Source: Paenibacillus sabinae T27 (GTDB taxonomy: Bacteria; Bacillota; Bacilli; Paenibacillales; Paenibacillaceae). From it: a DNA stretch of 64,000 nt. The stretch is taken from the NCBI RefSeq assembly GCF_000612505.1, contig NZ_CP004078.1, positions 1,414,001 to 1,478,000 on the forward strand, given 5' to 3'. This document shows positions 18,069 through 26,430 of the stretch, piece by piece; position 1 is the stretch's first letter; every line of letters begins with the position of its first letter. Below the pieces are notes generated by a model. The model ran no database searches. It saw nothing but the letters and a program-made list of their open reading frames with translations, and was not told the origin of the DNA. The translations under genes and the position numbers were made by a program.

Positions 18069-18209
18069 AGTTCAGCCCAGCGAGCGCCAAGTCTCTTGTC
18101 ATAATACGTCCGGCAAAGATTAAAAAGTTGTTACTTAATGAATGATGAGGCGGAATATGATAGGGGTACAAATAGAAGCGAGACTGCCGATGGTAAGGAG
18201 AATTTTACG

Positions 18210-19388
18210 TTGAGAAAAAGAATCGTCCCTGTAATGGCTGCCGCAATTCTGATCGGTCTTGCCGCTTTTTTCGGTCTCAGACACAAGTCCCGTGAAGTTG
18301 ATTTTGATATTGGGGGACGGAAGGTCAAAGCATCCGGCCCCATCGCATATTCGGGCCATGAACTGCTGGTCCCGCTAAAGTTCGCCGAAAGGCTGCTGGG
18401 CGTAAATATCCGCTGGAATCCCCCGTCGCCTTTGCCGAAAGGAGTATACTACCGGGACAAGGTTGCGGTCCTCATGTACCATCACCTGTCCCGGAAACCG
18501 CTGCTGCCCTCGATTTTGTCGGAGGACCGGTTCACCGAGCAGATGAAGCTGCTGAAACAGGATGGGTATCATGTGATCACCATGGAGCAGTACCGGCGGT
18601 TTATGCTTGATAACGGCAAGGTTCCGGACAATGCCGTGCTGATTACTTTCGATGACGGCTACGAGAGCTTCTATAAGCTTGCTTTTCCTGTCCTGCGGAA
18701 ATACGGGTATACAGCGGTGGACTTTGTTATTGTTTCCGATGTCGACAACCCCGGCAAAGGAGGTCTGCCCAAGCTGACCTGGAGCCAGATGCGTGAAATG
18801 AAAAAATTCGGCATGGGCTTCTACAATCATACCTATGACCTGCATTATTACGTCCCTGTCGATGATCAGGGAGGAATGGGGCCGGCGCTTAGCTCACGGC
18901 TGTATATCGACGATGAGACGCGCAGCGAGTACAACGAGGAATATTACCGCAGAATTACCGGAGATCTCGGATTGGCCGAGCGCAGACTGAAGGAGGAGCT
19001 CGGCAATACCGACTCTGCGCTTGCCTTTCCGTACGGGTCATATAATGACCGCGTGCTGGATGCAGCGGGTTCGCTTGGGATTCCTCTGACTTTCACCGTC
19101 AAGGAAGGGCTGGCGGAGAGAGGCGAAACGAATGCCGACCGGATTAACGGGGGAAGCAATCTGCGCACCGCCGCCCAGACGATCGGACGAATCAGAAAAT
19201 TCGTGCCCAAACGGGAATTGACGGTTAACGGGCGCGGCGTGCCGCTTGCCGCCGTCCAGCCGCAGCTAAGGAAGGGAACACTTCTCGTTCCGCTTGACGA
19301 TATCTGCCGGTCGCTGCACATCGCCATGAATTACGACGGTCTTAAAGGCATGGTTAAGCTGACGATGCCGAAGGCAAGGCATGCATAG
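18210..19388 (+). CDS. Polysaccharide deacetylase with flanking stalk-like segments
   Basis: 392 residues from TTG at 18210, chosen because TAAGGAGAATTTTACG precedes it; the ATG at 18138 has no ribosome site and would precede the membrane anchor. A short basic start and one helix (VPVMAAAILIGLAAFFGL) place the enzyme outside the cell. The NodB-type domain has VLITFDDGYESF (Asp148, Asp149) and NHTYDLH (His207, His212, five apart as in PgaB). Segments at 34-70 and about 335-385 (ELLVPLKFAERLLGV, TLLVPLDDICRSLHI) resemble the copper-amine-oxidase-like stalk domain common in Paenibacillus wall proteins. It probably de-N-acetylates a wall or matrix glycan. Confidence 0.85.
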   Translation: MRKRIVPVMAAAILIGLAAFFGLRHKSREVDFDIGGRKVKASGPIAYSGHELLVPLKFAERLLGVNIRWNPPSPLPKGVYYRDKVAVLMYHHLSRKPLLPSILSEDRFTEQMKLLKQDGYHVITMEQYRRFMLDNGKVPDNAVLITFDDGYESFYKLAFPVLRKYGYTAVDFVIVSDVDNPGKGGLPKLTWSQMREMKKFGMGFYNHTYDLHYYVPVDDQGGMGPALSSRLYIDDETRSEYNEEYYRRITGDLGLAERRLKEELGNTDSALAFPYGSYNDRVLDAAGSLGIPLTFTVKEGLAERGETNADRINGGSNLRTAAQTIGRIRKFVPKRELTVNGRGVPLAAVQPQLRKGTLLVPLDDICRSLHIAMNYDGLKGMVKLTMPKARHA

Positions 19389-19448
19389 CGCCGCAAGCGG
19401 GGAACGTACGAAACAGGAGAATCACCGGCCATTTCTTCCCGACGAACC

Positions 19449-20639
19449 TTGTTCAAGGCTCTTGGTCCGCTGCTCGCCGCTTACAGTCTGGCTTCGCTCG
19501 GCTCTTATATTTTTGACATCGGCATTATCGTTGAGCTATACCGGAGGACGGGTTCTCCCGCCGCCGTCGGAGGATATTTCATTATTCAGTTTCTGCCCGC
19601 GCTGCTGCTGACTCCGGCCCTCGGAGCTTTCATCGACCGCTGGAGCCGCAAACGGATACTGCTGTGGACGAATCTTGTACGGGCCCTGACGGTAGGCGTC
19701 CTGCTGATCCACTTATCCGTCGAAACGATCTATGCGGCCGCTGTGCTGCTCGGGATATGCGACGAAGTCTACGCCGCCACGGCTAATGCCATCGGTCCCG
19801 AGCTTGCCGGCCCGCAGGACCTTCCGCGCTTCAATTCGCTGCTCTCCGCATCGGACTCGATAAATCTGATCGCCGGTCCCGCCGTTGCCGGACTCTGCGT
19901 GTCGCTTGGCGGCATTGGTATAAGCATCGGAGCAGATGCCGCCGTGTTCGCGCTTGCAGCCCTGCTGGTGCTGCTGATGCCGTACCGGGCTCCGCGCAAG
20001 GAAGCTGAGGCTGCGGGATTTCTTGAGGAGATGAAGGCGGGGCTGCGGATCGTTTCGGGCGAGCCGGTTGTCCAAAAAATGCTGCTCGTCTGGGGGCTGC
20101 TGCTCGCCGGCGTCGGCAGCACAGGCTCGCTGATCGTTGTCTTCATCGGCGGCACGATGGGGCTTCCGGCCGATAATTACGGATGGGTGATGGCCTTTCA
20201 GGGGGCGGGAATCATTACCGGTTCCGTATGGATTATGTCAAGGAAAAAGGCCCCGCGTCCCGGGAGGCTTATCCTCCTCGGGATGACGCTCATCGGCGCC
20301 GGGCTGCTCGCCGTATCGACCGCCGGCACGCTGGCGGTTCTGCTCGGAGCCTATCTGCTCATCGGACTTGGCGCCGCAGCCGCGCCCAATGGCATCCGCT
20401 CCACGCTGCAAAGCGAGCTCGACCCGGGCGTGCTGGGCCGTGTGTTCATTACGGCCCGTTTCGTGGTGAACACGGTCCGGACGCTGTCCATTGGCGCCGC
20501 ATCGCTGCTTGCCGGTATTACAGGTCTTAGAGCTATTTTCGCCGCAGCGGCGTTGTGCGTTCTTCTGGGCGGAAGCGCCGCTTATGTGATGGGAAGGCGG
20601 GGAAGGCTGGCCGGGGAAGGCCGAAGAGAGTGGAATTGA
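19449..20639 (+). CDS. MFS transporter
   Basis: 396 residues, twelve predicted helices, with the loop after helix 2 carrying IDRWSRKRILLW. The family includes drug and metabolite exporters. TTG at 19449 lacks a ribosome site at usable distance. AGGAG at 19415-19419 sits 11 bases before an in-frame ATT at 19431, which would add ISSRRT, so ATT initiation is possible. It follows the deacetylase by about 40 bases and may be co-transcribed. Substrate unknown. Confidence 0.85.
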   Translation: MFKALGPLLAAYSLASLGSYIFDIGIIVELYRRTGSPAAVGGYFIIQFLPALLLTPALGAFIDRWSRKRILLWTNLVRALTVGVLLIHLSVETIYAAAVLLGICDEVYAATANAIGPELAGPQDLPRFNSLLSASDSINLIAGPAVAGLCVSLGGIGISIGADAAVFALAALLVLLMPYRAPRKEAEAAGFLEEMKAGLRIVSGEPVVQKMLLVWGLLLAGVGSTGSLIVVFIGGTMGLPADNYGWVMAFQGAGIITGSVWIMSRKKAPRPGRLILLGMTLIGAGLLAVSTAGTLAVLLGAYLLIGLGAAAAPNGIRSTLQSELDPGVLGRVFITARFVVNTVRTLSIGAASLLAGITGLRAIFAAAALCVLLGGSAAYVMGRRGRLAGEGRREWN

Positions 20640-20662
20640 TGTCTTCGGAAAATAAAGTATGA

Positions 20663-20691
20663 TTGATAATAAACTTTGTGCCATTTATAAT
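20663..20691 (+). promoter_or_regulatory. Sigma-A promoter of the methyltransferase gene
   Basis: TTGATA (20663-20668), 17-base spacer, TATAAT (20686-20691). A start near 20698 would give a leader of about 155 bases. Confidence 0.75.
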
Positions 20692-20754
20692 CATAGTGAG
20701 AAACATTTTCTATCTTTTTAGTTATTTTCCAGCTCTCTATTAAATGATGAAAGG

Positions 20755-20835
20755 ATGATGCCAGATGATAAATACACAATTGTCCGCTCACAACATTTCT
20801 TGGAGGGTGACTATAATTTAACCCTCCTAAAATAA
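20755..20835 (+). CDS. Possible 26-residue leader peptide
   Basis: A short frame starts at ATG 20755 (or ATG 20758) and ends in TAA two bases before the methyltransferase ribosome site. It runs through both arms of the leader hairpin. Its own ribosome site is weak (AAAGG directly before the first ATG), so translation is uncertain. The peptide includes VRSQHFLEGDYN and resembles nothing I can name with confidence. Confidence 0.3.
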   Translation: MMPDDKYTIVRSQHFLEGDYNLTLLK

Positions 20836-20841
20836 TGGAGG
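20802..20841 (+). promoter_or_regulatory. Three-segment leader, candidate translational attenuator
   Basis: Segment 1 GGAGGGT (20802-20808) is complementary to segment 2 ACCCTCC (20821-20827), and the CCTCC of segment 2 is also complementary to segment 3 GGAGG (20837-20841), the ribosome site of the methyltransferase. Pairing 1:2 leaves the ribosome site open and pairing 2:3 hides it. This is the geometry of erm/cat-type attenuators, though function is not shown. Confidence 0.5.
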
Positions 20842-20852
20842 ATTAGTTTACT

Positions 20853-21659
20853 ATGTCATTTAACTGGATCAACGCAGAGGAGTTCTCTTTTAATAGCTTT
20901 TTGTTAATGGACAGATGGATGGTTCGAATGATATGCAACAAGTATGTCGGATGGGATGAGTTTTGCGATAACTTGGGTATAGCTTTGGCACATAATCCAT
21001 CAGTAGCGTGGTACTTTGCTCATAAAAGTCCTGAAAGCAAGCCTGCGATTGAACAAATGATTGCAAAGGCGCCCAAAAATCTTCCCCCTCATGAAATTCG
21101 AAAAGCAGAAGTATTTGTAATTCACGCAATGGAAACTTCGGTCGTTTATGTTTATCCCGACATTATGAACCAAAATTGCGATTACATTAACGCCTGGGAT
21201 AAACAATTATTATTTGAGCTTGCAGATTTTACGGATAAGGTCGTTCTCGACCTGGGAAGCGGTACGGGAAGGCTTGCATTTGCCGCAGCAGAAAAGGCAA
21301 AGCGTGTTTATGCAAGTGAACCTACCGATAGGCTGAGGGAGTACATGCGTGATAAAATCAAACGTGAGAATGTTGATAATGTTGTAGTCGTAGACGGCAT
21401 GATCGAGCAAATCCCTTACGAGGATAATTCCTTTGATATTGTGATGTCGGGGCATGTAGTAGGGGACAATTATGATCTTGAGATTGCTGAAATGTCAAGG
21501 GTTGTTAAGAACGGCGGTTACATTATTGATTGTATCGGGGAAGATAATAGGAAGAGAGAAGCCGATGAAGAATTAATAAAAAGAGGATTTGAGTCGTTCT
21601 ATCATGCTAGTAAATCTGGCGGCGATATCTATAGGTATCGAAAGCTGGTTAATAAATAA
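20853..21659 (+). CDS. Class I SAM-dependent methyltransferase
   Basis: 268 residues. The C-terminal half is a Rossmann methyltransferase: motif I VVLDLGSGTGRLAFAA, acidic ASEPTDRL after strand 2, and NSFDIVMSGHVVGDN as motif IV. The first 115 residues are an unrecognised helical domain. Codon use is clearly richer in A and T than the flanking genes, suggesting transfer from a lower-GC source. ATG at 20853 follows AATGGAGGATTAGTTTACT. Substrate unknown; resistance-type rRNA or small-molecule methylation is possible in view of the leader. Confidence 0.85.
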   Translation: MSFNWINAEEFSFNSFLLMDRWMVRMICNKYVGWDEFCDNLGIALAHNPSVAWYFAHKSPESKPAIEQMIAKAPKNLPPHEIRKAEVFVIHAMETSVVYVYPDIMNQNCDYINAWDKQLLFELADFTDKVVLDLGSGTGRLAFAAAEKAKRVYASEPTDRLREYMRDKIKRENVDNVVVVDGMIEQIPYEDNSFDIVMSGHVVGDNYDLEIAEMSRVVKNGGYIIDCIGEDNRKREADEELIKRGFESFYHASKSGGDIYRYRKLVNK

Positions 21660-21681
21660 AGTCTCATCAATAGCTTGCCAG

Positions 21682-21713
21682 AAGGCTCTGTATTTACGGA
21701 CAGAGCCTTTTTC
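21682..21713 (+). terminator. Terminator of the methyltransferase gene
   Basis: AAGGCTCTGT and ACAGAGCCTT form a perfect ten-base stem followed by TTTTC. Confidence 0.9.
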
Positions 21714-21856
21714 ATTATCTATCAATCCGAAGATAGGGTTTAATTATGATGCAGGATTCTCCTAATAGGAAACAATAGGTGTCCTGTGGACGAAGCGCTG
21801 GCTTCGTCGTACAATGATTAACAATCTTATACCAATAAAGCGGGGAGTTGAGCGAT

Positions 21857-22360
21857 ATGAAAGTGGGAATCGTATCCGATACGCATTTGGGCCGGGTGGC
21901 GAAGCTGCCGAAAGCGCTGACGGAGGGTCTGGCCGGGGTCGAGCTGATTCTGCATCTGGGCGACTGGGTCGATCTGGCCGTCTACGACGAGCTGTCCGCT
22001 CTGGCCCCGGTAGATGGAATTGCCGGAAACAACGACGGGAGCGAGATTGTGCGGCGCTTTGGCGAACGCAAAATTCTGACGCTTGCGGGTGCGCGGATCG
22101 GCATGGTTCACGGACATCGTCCGTATACCGGCAAAGGCACGGACAGCAATGCGCTGAGAGCGTTCGCCGGCGAGAGCCTTGACTGCATCCTGTTCGGCCA
22201 CTCGCATCAGCCGCTGATTCGGAGCGAGAACGGTGTGCTCCTGTTCAATCCGGGCTCGCCCACGGATAAGCGGCGGGAGAAGCTGTACTCTTTCGGACTG
22301 ATGAATATCGAGGGCGGAAAGATTGAAGCCCGCCATATTTTTTACGATTCGAAAGGATGA
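21857..22360 (+). CDS. YfcE/MJ0936-type metallophosphoesterase
   Basis: 167 residues. All calcineurin-like metal motifs are present: SDTHLG, GDWVD, GNNDG, MVHGHRPY and FGHSHQP. Members hydrolyse phosphodiesters with Mn or Ni in the cytoplasm; physiological substrates are mostly unknown. ATG at 21857 follows CGGGGAGTTGAGCGAT. The acetyltransferase at 22367 follows after 6 bases, so they are co-transcribed. Confidence 0.92.
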   Translation: MKVGIVSDTHLGRVAKLPKALTEGLAGVELILHLGDWVDLAVYDELSALAPVDGIAGNNDGSEIVRRFGERKILTLAGARIGMVHGHRPYTGKGTDSNALRAFAGESLDCILFGHSHQPLIRSENGVLLFNPGSPTDKRREKLYSFGLMNIEGGKIEARHIFYDSKG

Positions 22361-22366
22361 GAGGAC

Positions 22367-22903
22367 ATGGCTTTTGAACTGAGGGAACTGACGGTTACGG
22401 AGGATCGGCAGATTTACGGGATGGCCCGCGAAATCGGTCCAGGAGAGAACGGGTTTGTGAACAGCCTTTACACAGCCGGATACTCCAAATTCCTGAACCT
22501 TCTCCCGGTGCTGCGGGATCATTCCGCCGGGATCGGTCTCCCTCCGGGACATGTGCCGCAGACGCTGTATTTTCTGTATGCGGATGGCGTTCCGGTGGGC
22601 TACGGCAAGCTCCGTCACTGGCTGACCGACAGCCTGCTTGTTACGGGAGGCCATATTGGCTACTGCATCCGGCCTGCCGCGCGGGGCAAAGGCTATGGGA
22701 CAGCCCTGCTGGCCGGACTGCTGGGCAAAGCGTCGGAGCTTGGCATCAAACGGGCGCTGCTTACCTGCGACGAAGACAATCAAGGCTCCCGTAGCGTTAT
22801 CGAGCACAACGGAGGACGGCTGGCCGAGGTGGATAACCGGTACTGCCGGTACTGGATCGACCTTACGAGCGTCCAGGCGGCGGCCGGCCGGCGGCCGGGA
22901 TAA
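22367..22903 (+). CDS. GNAT N-acetyltransferase
   Basis: 178 residues with the acetyl-CoA loop RPAARGKGYGTALLAGLL and following ALLTCDEDNQGSRSVIEHNGG. The N-terminal half (ELRELTVTEDRQIYGMAREI) is of the type seen in a Bacillales subgroup of unknown substrate. ATG at 22367 follows AAAGGATGAGAGGAC and the gene forms a pair with the phosphoesterase. Confidence 0.88.
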   Translation: MAFELRELTVTEDRQIYGMAREIGPGENGFVNSLYTAGYSKFLNLLPVLRDHSAGIGLPPGHVPQTLYFLYADGVPVGYGKLRHWLTDSLLVTGGHIGYCIRPAARGKGYGTALLAGLLGKASELGIKRALLTCDEDNQGSRSVIEHNGGRLAEVDNRYCRYWIDLTSVQAAAGRRPG

Positions 22904-22990
22904 GTCCAAATAATGCGGCAATTTCTCCATGGCAAAGCGCTGAGGCCGATTTTACAATGACGGTATAAAGGCTTTGACCAAAAAGGAGCG

Positions 22991-23461
22991 ATGAAAGTGA
23001 AACGGTATGCTGCGGTGCGGGCGGGACTTGAGGATTTGGAACAAATGATCCCTCTGTTCGACGAGTATCGGATTTTTTACAGACAGGAATCGGACCGGGA
23101 GAGCGCGCGGGCGTTTCTGGAAGAACGGCTTAAAGCGCAGGAGTCGGTTATTTTTCTGGCGGTTGAAGCGGGGGAAGGCGGCGCCGGACGCGCGGTCGGT
23201 TTTACGCAGCTGTACCCCTCTTTTTCGTCGGTTACAATGCAGCGGTTGTGGATTCTGAACGATTTGTACGTCTCGGCTGAGGCCAGGGAAGGCGGCGCCG
23301 GTGCGCTGCTGATGGAGACGGCCCGCGCGTACGCGCTGGAGACCGGTACGAAGGGGCTGACGCTGACGACCTGGACCGATAATTTTACCGCCCAGCGGCT
23401 GTATGAGAAGCAAGGCTACATCAGGGATGACGAATTTTACAGCTACAATCTTTTTTTCTGA
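22991..23461 (+). CDS. GNAT N-acetyltransferase
   Basis: 156 residues. Visible are the N-terminal YAAVRAGLEDLEQMIPLFDE, the strand pair around LNDLYVSAEAREGGAGALLM and TWTDNFTAQRLYEKQGYIRD. ATG at 22991 follows AAAAAGGAGCG. Substrate unknown. It is separated from its neighbours by 60-90 bases and may have its own promoter. Confidence 0.88.
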   Translation: MKVKRYAAVRAGLEDLEQMIPLFDEYRIFYRQESDRESARAFLEERLKAQESVIFLAVEAGEGGAGRAVGFTQLYPSFSSVTMQRLWILNDLYVSAEAREGGAGALLMETARAYALETGTKGLTLTTWTDNFTAQRLYEKQGYIRDDEFYSYNLFF

Positions 23462-23527
23462 CTATAATATCCGGGGACAGCGGTTACATCCTGTCCTAAT
23501 CAATAGCGGAAGCTAAGGGGCGTTGAA

Positions 23528-24238
23528 ATGGAGAGCAGCGGTAAAAGGGCGATTTTTTTTGATTTGGACGATACGTTATATGATCATCTTGTCCCGTTCC
23601 GAAACGCGGTGAGAGAAGTGATTAAGCCGGACGAGAGCGTGCTGGATGTACTTCATTTATTTGACCGGGTAAGGTATCACAGCGACCAGTTATGGCCGAA
23701 GTATCTGCAAGGGGAGTTCACGCTGAAGGAGACGCGGGTGCGGCGGATGGAAATTGCGTTTAATGAACTCGGAATTCCACTCACCCGGGAGCAGGCGGAG
23801 CTGGTACAGGAAGGCTATATCAGCCGCCAGTACAACATCGAGATGATTGAAGGCGTTCTCCCGCAGCTGAAACGGCTCATATCGGAAGGGCATGTGGTTG
23901 GCATCATTACCAACGGGCCGGTAGATCATCAGATGAGCAAAATCCGCGGACTCGGTGTGGACAAGCTCATTCCTGCGGATCGGCTCTTTATTTCGGATGC
24001 TGTCGGCATTGCCAAGCCGGACCCGGAAATTTTCGCTTATGTCAACCGGAAGACTGAGACGGAAGCGGGCAATAGCATGTATGTCGGCGATACCTGGCAT
24101 AACGATGTGGTCGGCGCGCTGGATGCCGGATGGAAAATGTGGTGGTACAATCCGAGAGGAAGAGAACCCATTGCCGGTCATATGCCGACCCATATTTTCC
24201 GGAATTATGAAGAGTTTGCTGGTCTGCCGATCGTTTAA
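23528..24238 (+). CDS. HAD-family hydrolase
   Basis: 236 residues, a subfamily IA HAD phosphatase. Motif I is FFDLDDTLYDHL with the nucleophile and general-acid Asp, motif II is IITNGP, the motif III lysine is in GIAKPDPEIF, and motif IV is YVGDTWHNDVVGA. A helical cap lies between motifs I and II. It probably acts on a small phosphorylated metabolite. ATG at 23528 follows AAGGGGCGTTGAA. Confidence 0.92.
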   Translation: MESSGKRAIFFDLDDTLYDHLVPFRNAVREVIKPDESVLDVLHLFDRVRYHSDQLWPKYLQGEFTLKETRVRRMEIAFNELGIPLTREQAELVQEGYISRQYNIEMIEGVLPQLKRLISEGHVVGIITNGPVDHQMSKIRGLGVDKLIPADRLFISDAVGIAKPDPEIFAYVNRKTETEAGNSMYVGDTWHNDVVGALDAGWKMWWYNPRGREPIAGHMPTHIFRNYEEFAGLPIV

Positions 24239-24554
24239 GGGCGGGCTTTCAAACTAAAGGGAAAAGCTCCGTCTTATCTTCCTCTATTCTTACGAATTAG
24301 TGAAATACATGGAAAAACTCCAGCTATTTCTCCAAAAAGGCTCTCAACAGGCCCACATTGGATAATTTAGCTGGAGTTTTTCCGCTTAAATAGACAGTAC
24401 TACTATAGGTTTTCATTTTAAAGGGAGAAAATCCGGCTAGTGCCGCTTCAAACATGATAGCCGCGTTGCTGTACATATAATTTTTGCCAAAAAATTTCGG
24501 ACAGCGACAACATTCCGGCTGCTGCATCGTTATATCAGCGAAAGGGGGTGCAGG
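24239..24554. other. Intergenic stretch before the ECF sigma gene
   Basis: No gene is seen. The stretch is dominated by the long inverted repeat at 24311-24383. The remaining part should hold the promoter of the sigma factor operon; no convincing hexamer pair was found. Confidence 0.45.
24311..24383. repeat. Long inverted repeat, probably a dispersed intergenic element
   Basis: Perfect 16-base arms GGAAAAACTCCAGCTA (24311-24326) and TAGCTGGAGTTTTTCC (24368-24383) enclose 41 bases. I recall closely similar GCTGGAGTTTTTCC hairpins between genes in Paenibacillus genomes, so this is probably one copy of a dispersed element; only one copy is in this window. It could also act as a terminator for the HAD gene. 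Confidence 0.55.
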
Positions 24555-25049
24555 ATGGGGCCCGGGCACCTGGAGCAGCTGCTTCAACCTAAAATGGCGG
24601 AAATCCGCCGTTATTTAATCCGTTTGGGCGCTGGCGCCGCTGATGCGGAAGACATTGTGCAGGATACAGTCTACAAAGCGCTACTGTACCTTGAAGCGAT
24701 CGACGAACGCAAGTTCAGCGCTTGGCTGTATAAGGTTGCGATCAACCGCTATTATGATCTGTGCCGAAGGCAGAGGCGGTTTCACTATGACGAAGAACCC
24801 GGGGACTATGAGGCTTCGGAGGTTGAACTGCCGGAAGAGTCTCTGCTTAGGCGGGAGCAGCAAGAGCAGATCGAACGCGTTCTCGGGATGCTGAATCCAC
24901 TGCACAGACAACTGATATTGATGAAATACGAAATGGAGCTGTCCTATCGGGAGATAGCGTCCCTTCTGGGCATCAGTGAGGGAAAGGTAAAAGCTTCGTT
25001 GTACCGTGCAAGGCAGCAGTTCCAACATTATTACGGAGGTGAGGCATAA
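24555..25049 (+). CDS. ECF-type RNA polymerase sigma factor
   Basis: 164 residues. Region 2 reads AADAEDIVQDTVYKALLYLE and FSAWLYKVAINRYYDLCRRQ; region 4 reads LNPLHRQLILMKYEMELSYREIASLLGISEGKVKASLYRARQ in two adjoining blocks. ATG at 24555 follows AAAGGGGGTGCAGG. Its stop abuts the start of the membrane protein at 25050, the usual arrangement of an ECF factor with its own regulator. Confidence 0.92.
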   Translation: MGPGHLEQLLQPKMAEIRRYLIRLGAGAADAEDIVQDTVYKALLYLEAIDERKFSAWLYKVAINRYYDLCRRQRRFHYDEEPGDYEASEVELPEESLLRREQQEQIERVLGMLNPLHRQLILMKYEMELSYREIASLLGISEGKVKASLYRARQQFQHYYGGEA

Positions 25050-26066
25050 ATGACCGATCCCTGGGAAGGACAAGAGAATCAAGAGCTTGCAGCAGCGATC
25101 AAAAAGGTCAGACGGAGAACGTTAATCCGCAATATTTTGATATCCCTGGCTGTAAGTCTCATTACGTTGGTCGTCATTTTTATCGGCGCAGCCCATCTGA
25201 TCGATCATGAGTCCTCTGAAACGATGTTCGATGAATACGGCTATATGTCAATCAGCAGCCCGAATGAGTACCTTGAACCCGGACACAAGGACCGGAGAGG
25301 ATTTCTTTCCGGAGTACTTGAACTGGATACTTACAAAATAGTAGAAGGGATACCCATTCCGTGGCGTGAAAAATGGATCAATTACCATGTGACAGGATTC
25401 CCGTTTACTACCGGGGTACATGGGGGAACCACCAGTCTGGAGGGGGATGATCCGGCGCTGAAAGCGCAGGGGTATGAATATAACCGCAGATATAATCCCG
25501 ATAACGGCCAAAGGGAGATGCTGTTTTATGTACCGGGTGCCGATTACAACGGCAAAATATTGAATGATATTCCGTCACTTTCGCAGATGGAATCCGGCAA
25601 GCTGGTGGAAATGGCGCTGTCTTTTGACAAGAATTATTCGTTTGCCGAGGTGAAGGCGATGCTGCCTGCGGGCGTGCGGCCTGTATGGTATTGGGTCGAT
25701 ACGTATGATGACTGGAAGGATTTCGGTCTTGAGCCTGAGAAAAATGGGGACGGCGTGATCGTATATCCGCAGCCGCTTATTTCGACTTACGGAGTGTACG
25801 GTTTTGGAGTCAGACCCCACTCCGAAAATCCCGACCCGGCTGACTTTATAGGAAGCGTAAAGGTAGGCCTTCAACAGAAAGGCAAATATTACAGTGAATA
25901 CAAGCGCATCTATACTTATCTGAAAAAAGATAAACCCGAACCGGGCACCAGCGATGTCCGTATCTTGGGCGTTGTCGTCACCGGAACCACAAGAGGGCTG
26001 CAAAGCCTGAACGGTCAACCCTATATCCGGGGGGCCGTTCTGGGCGCCGTAGCGGATAGGTACTAG
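25050..26066 (+). CDS. Membrane anti-sigma factor with Sigma_reg N and C domains
   Basis: 338 residues. A cytoplasmic segment of about 35 residues is followed by one membrane helix (NILISLAVSLITLVVIFIGA) and a large extracytoplasmic part of about 270 residues. The layout fits the Sigma_reg_N / Sigma_reg_C anti-sigma type found next to ECF factors in Bacilli. ATG at 25050 directly follows the sigma stop, with GGAGGTGAGGCATAA before it. It presumably holds the sigma factor at the membrane until an envelope signal arrives. Confidence 0.82.
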   Translation: MTDPWEGQENQELAAAIKKVRRRTLIRNILISLAVSLITLVVIFIGAAHLIDHESSETMFDEYGYMSISSPNEYLEPGHKDRRGFLSGVLELDTYKIVEGIPIPWREKWINYHVTGFPFTTGVHGGTTSLEGDDPALKAQGYEYNRRYNPDNGQREMLFYVPGADYNGKILNDIPSLSQMESGKLVEMALSFDKNYSFAEVKAMLPAGVRPVWYWVDTYDDWKDFGLEPEKNGDGVIVYPQPLISTYGVYGFGVRPHSENPDPADFIGSVKVGLQQKGKYYSEYKRIYTYLKKDKPEPGTSDVRILGVVVTGTTRGLQSLNGQPYIRGAVLGAVADRY

Positions 26067-26430
26067 ACTTGGTTTATTAAGCTATAACCTCGAGTTGTTT
26101 TCGGTGATTCATTCCACATGAAATGACAGGAGCGTTCGGCAAGGTCAAGCCGGTGAGCGGTTACGATACCAATGCCACGGCAGGAATCTAAACGGATGGA
26201 CCGGCCTAGCGGCCCGTTTATACAAATGACAGTCCGGTACCAAACCGGGGATTGAAGGCGGCAGACGGACATACGGCGTACAAAAAAAGGGATACCGGAA
26301 CGTTCATTCCGGTATCCCTTTCTCTGCCAGGGTTGAACATCCCATCAACCCTATGGCATTCTATCGGTTCAAACGAGACGGCGGGGAATCTTCCGGCGCT
26401 TCATGCGCCGGGCCGCGCCTAACGCTTCCG
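26067..26430. other. Intergenic stretch with unexplained ordered sequence
   Basis: No gene is supported. At 26100-26280 the sequence is GC-rich and full of short complementary blocks (for example GGCCTAGCGGCC near 26205 and CCGGTACCAAACCGG near 26233), which looks like a folded RNA or a decayed element rather than random spacer. I could not match it to a known family. The apbE terminator follows at 26281. Confidence 0.4.
26281..26322 (-). terminator. Terminator of apbE
   Basis: AAAGGGATACCGGAA pairs with TTCCGGTATCCCTTT (15 bases, perfect). The A run at 26282-26288 is the T run in the leftward direction. Confidence 0.88.

Noticed and set aside
26090..26280. Group II intron fragment
   Set aside because: No domain V consensus, no reverse transcriptase frame and no intron 5' boundary GUGYG could be identified.
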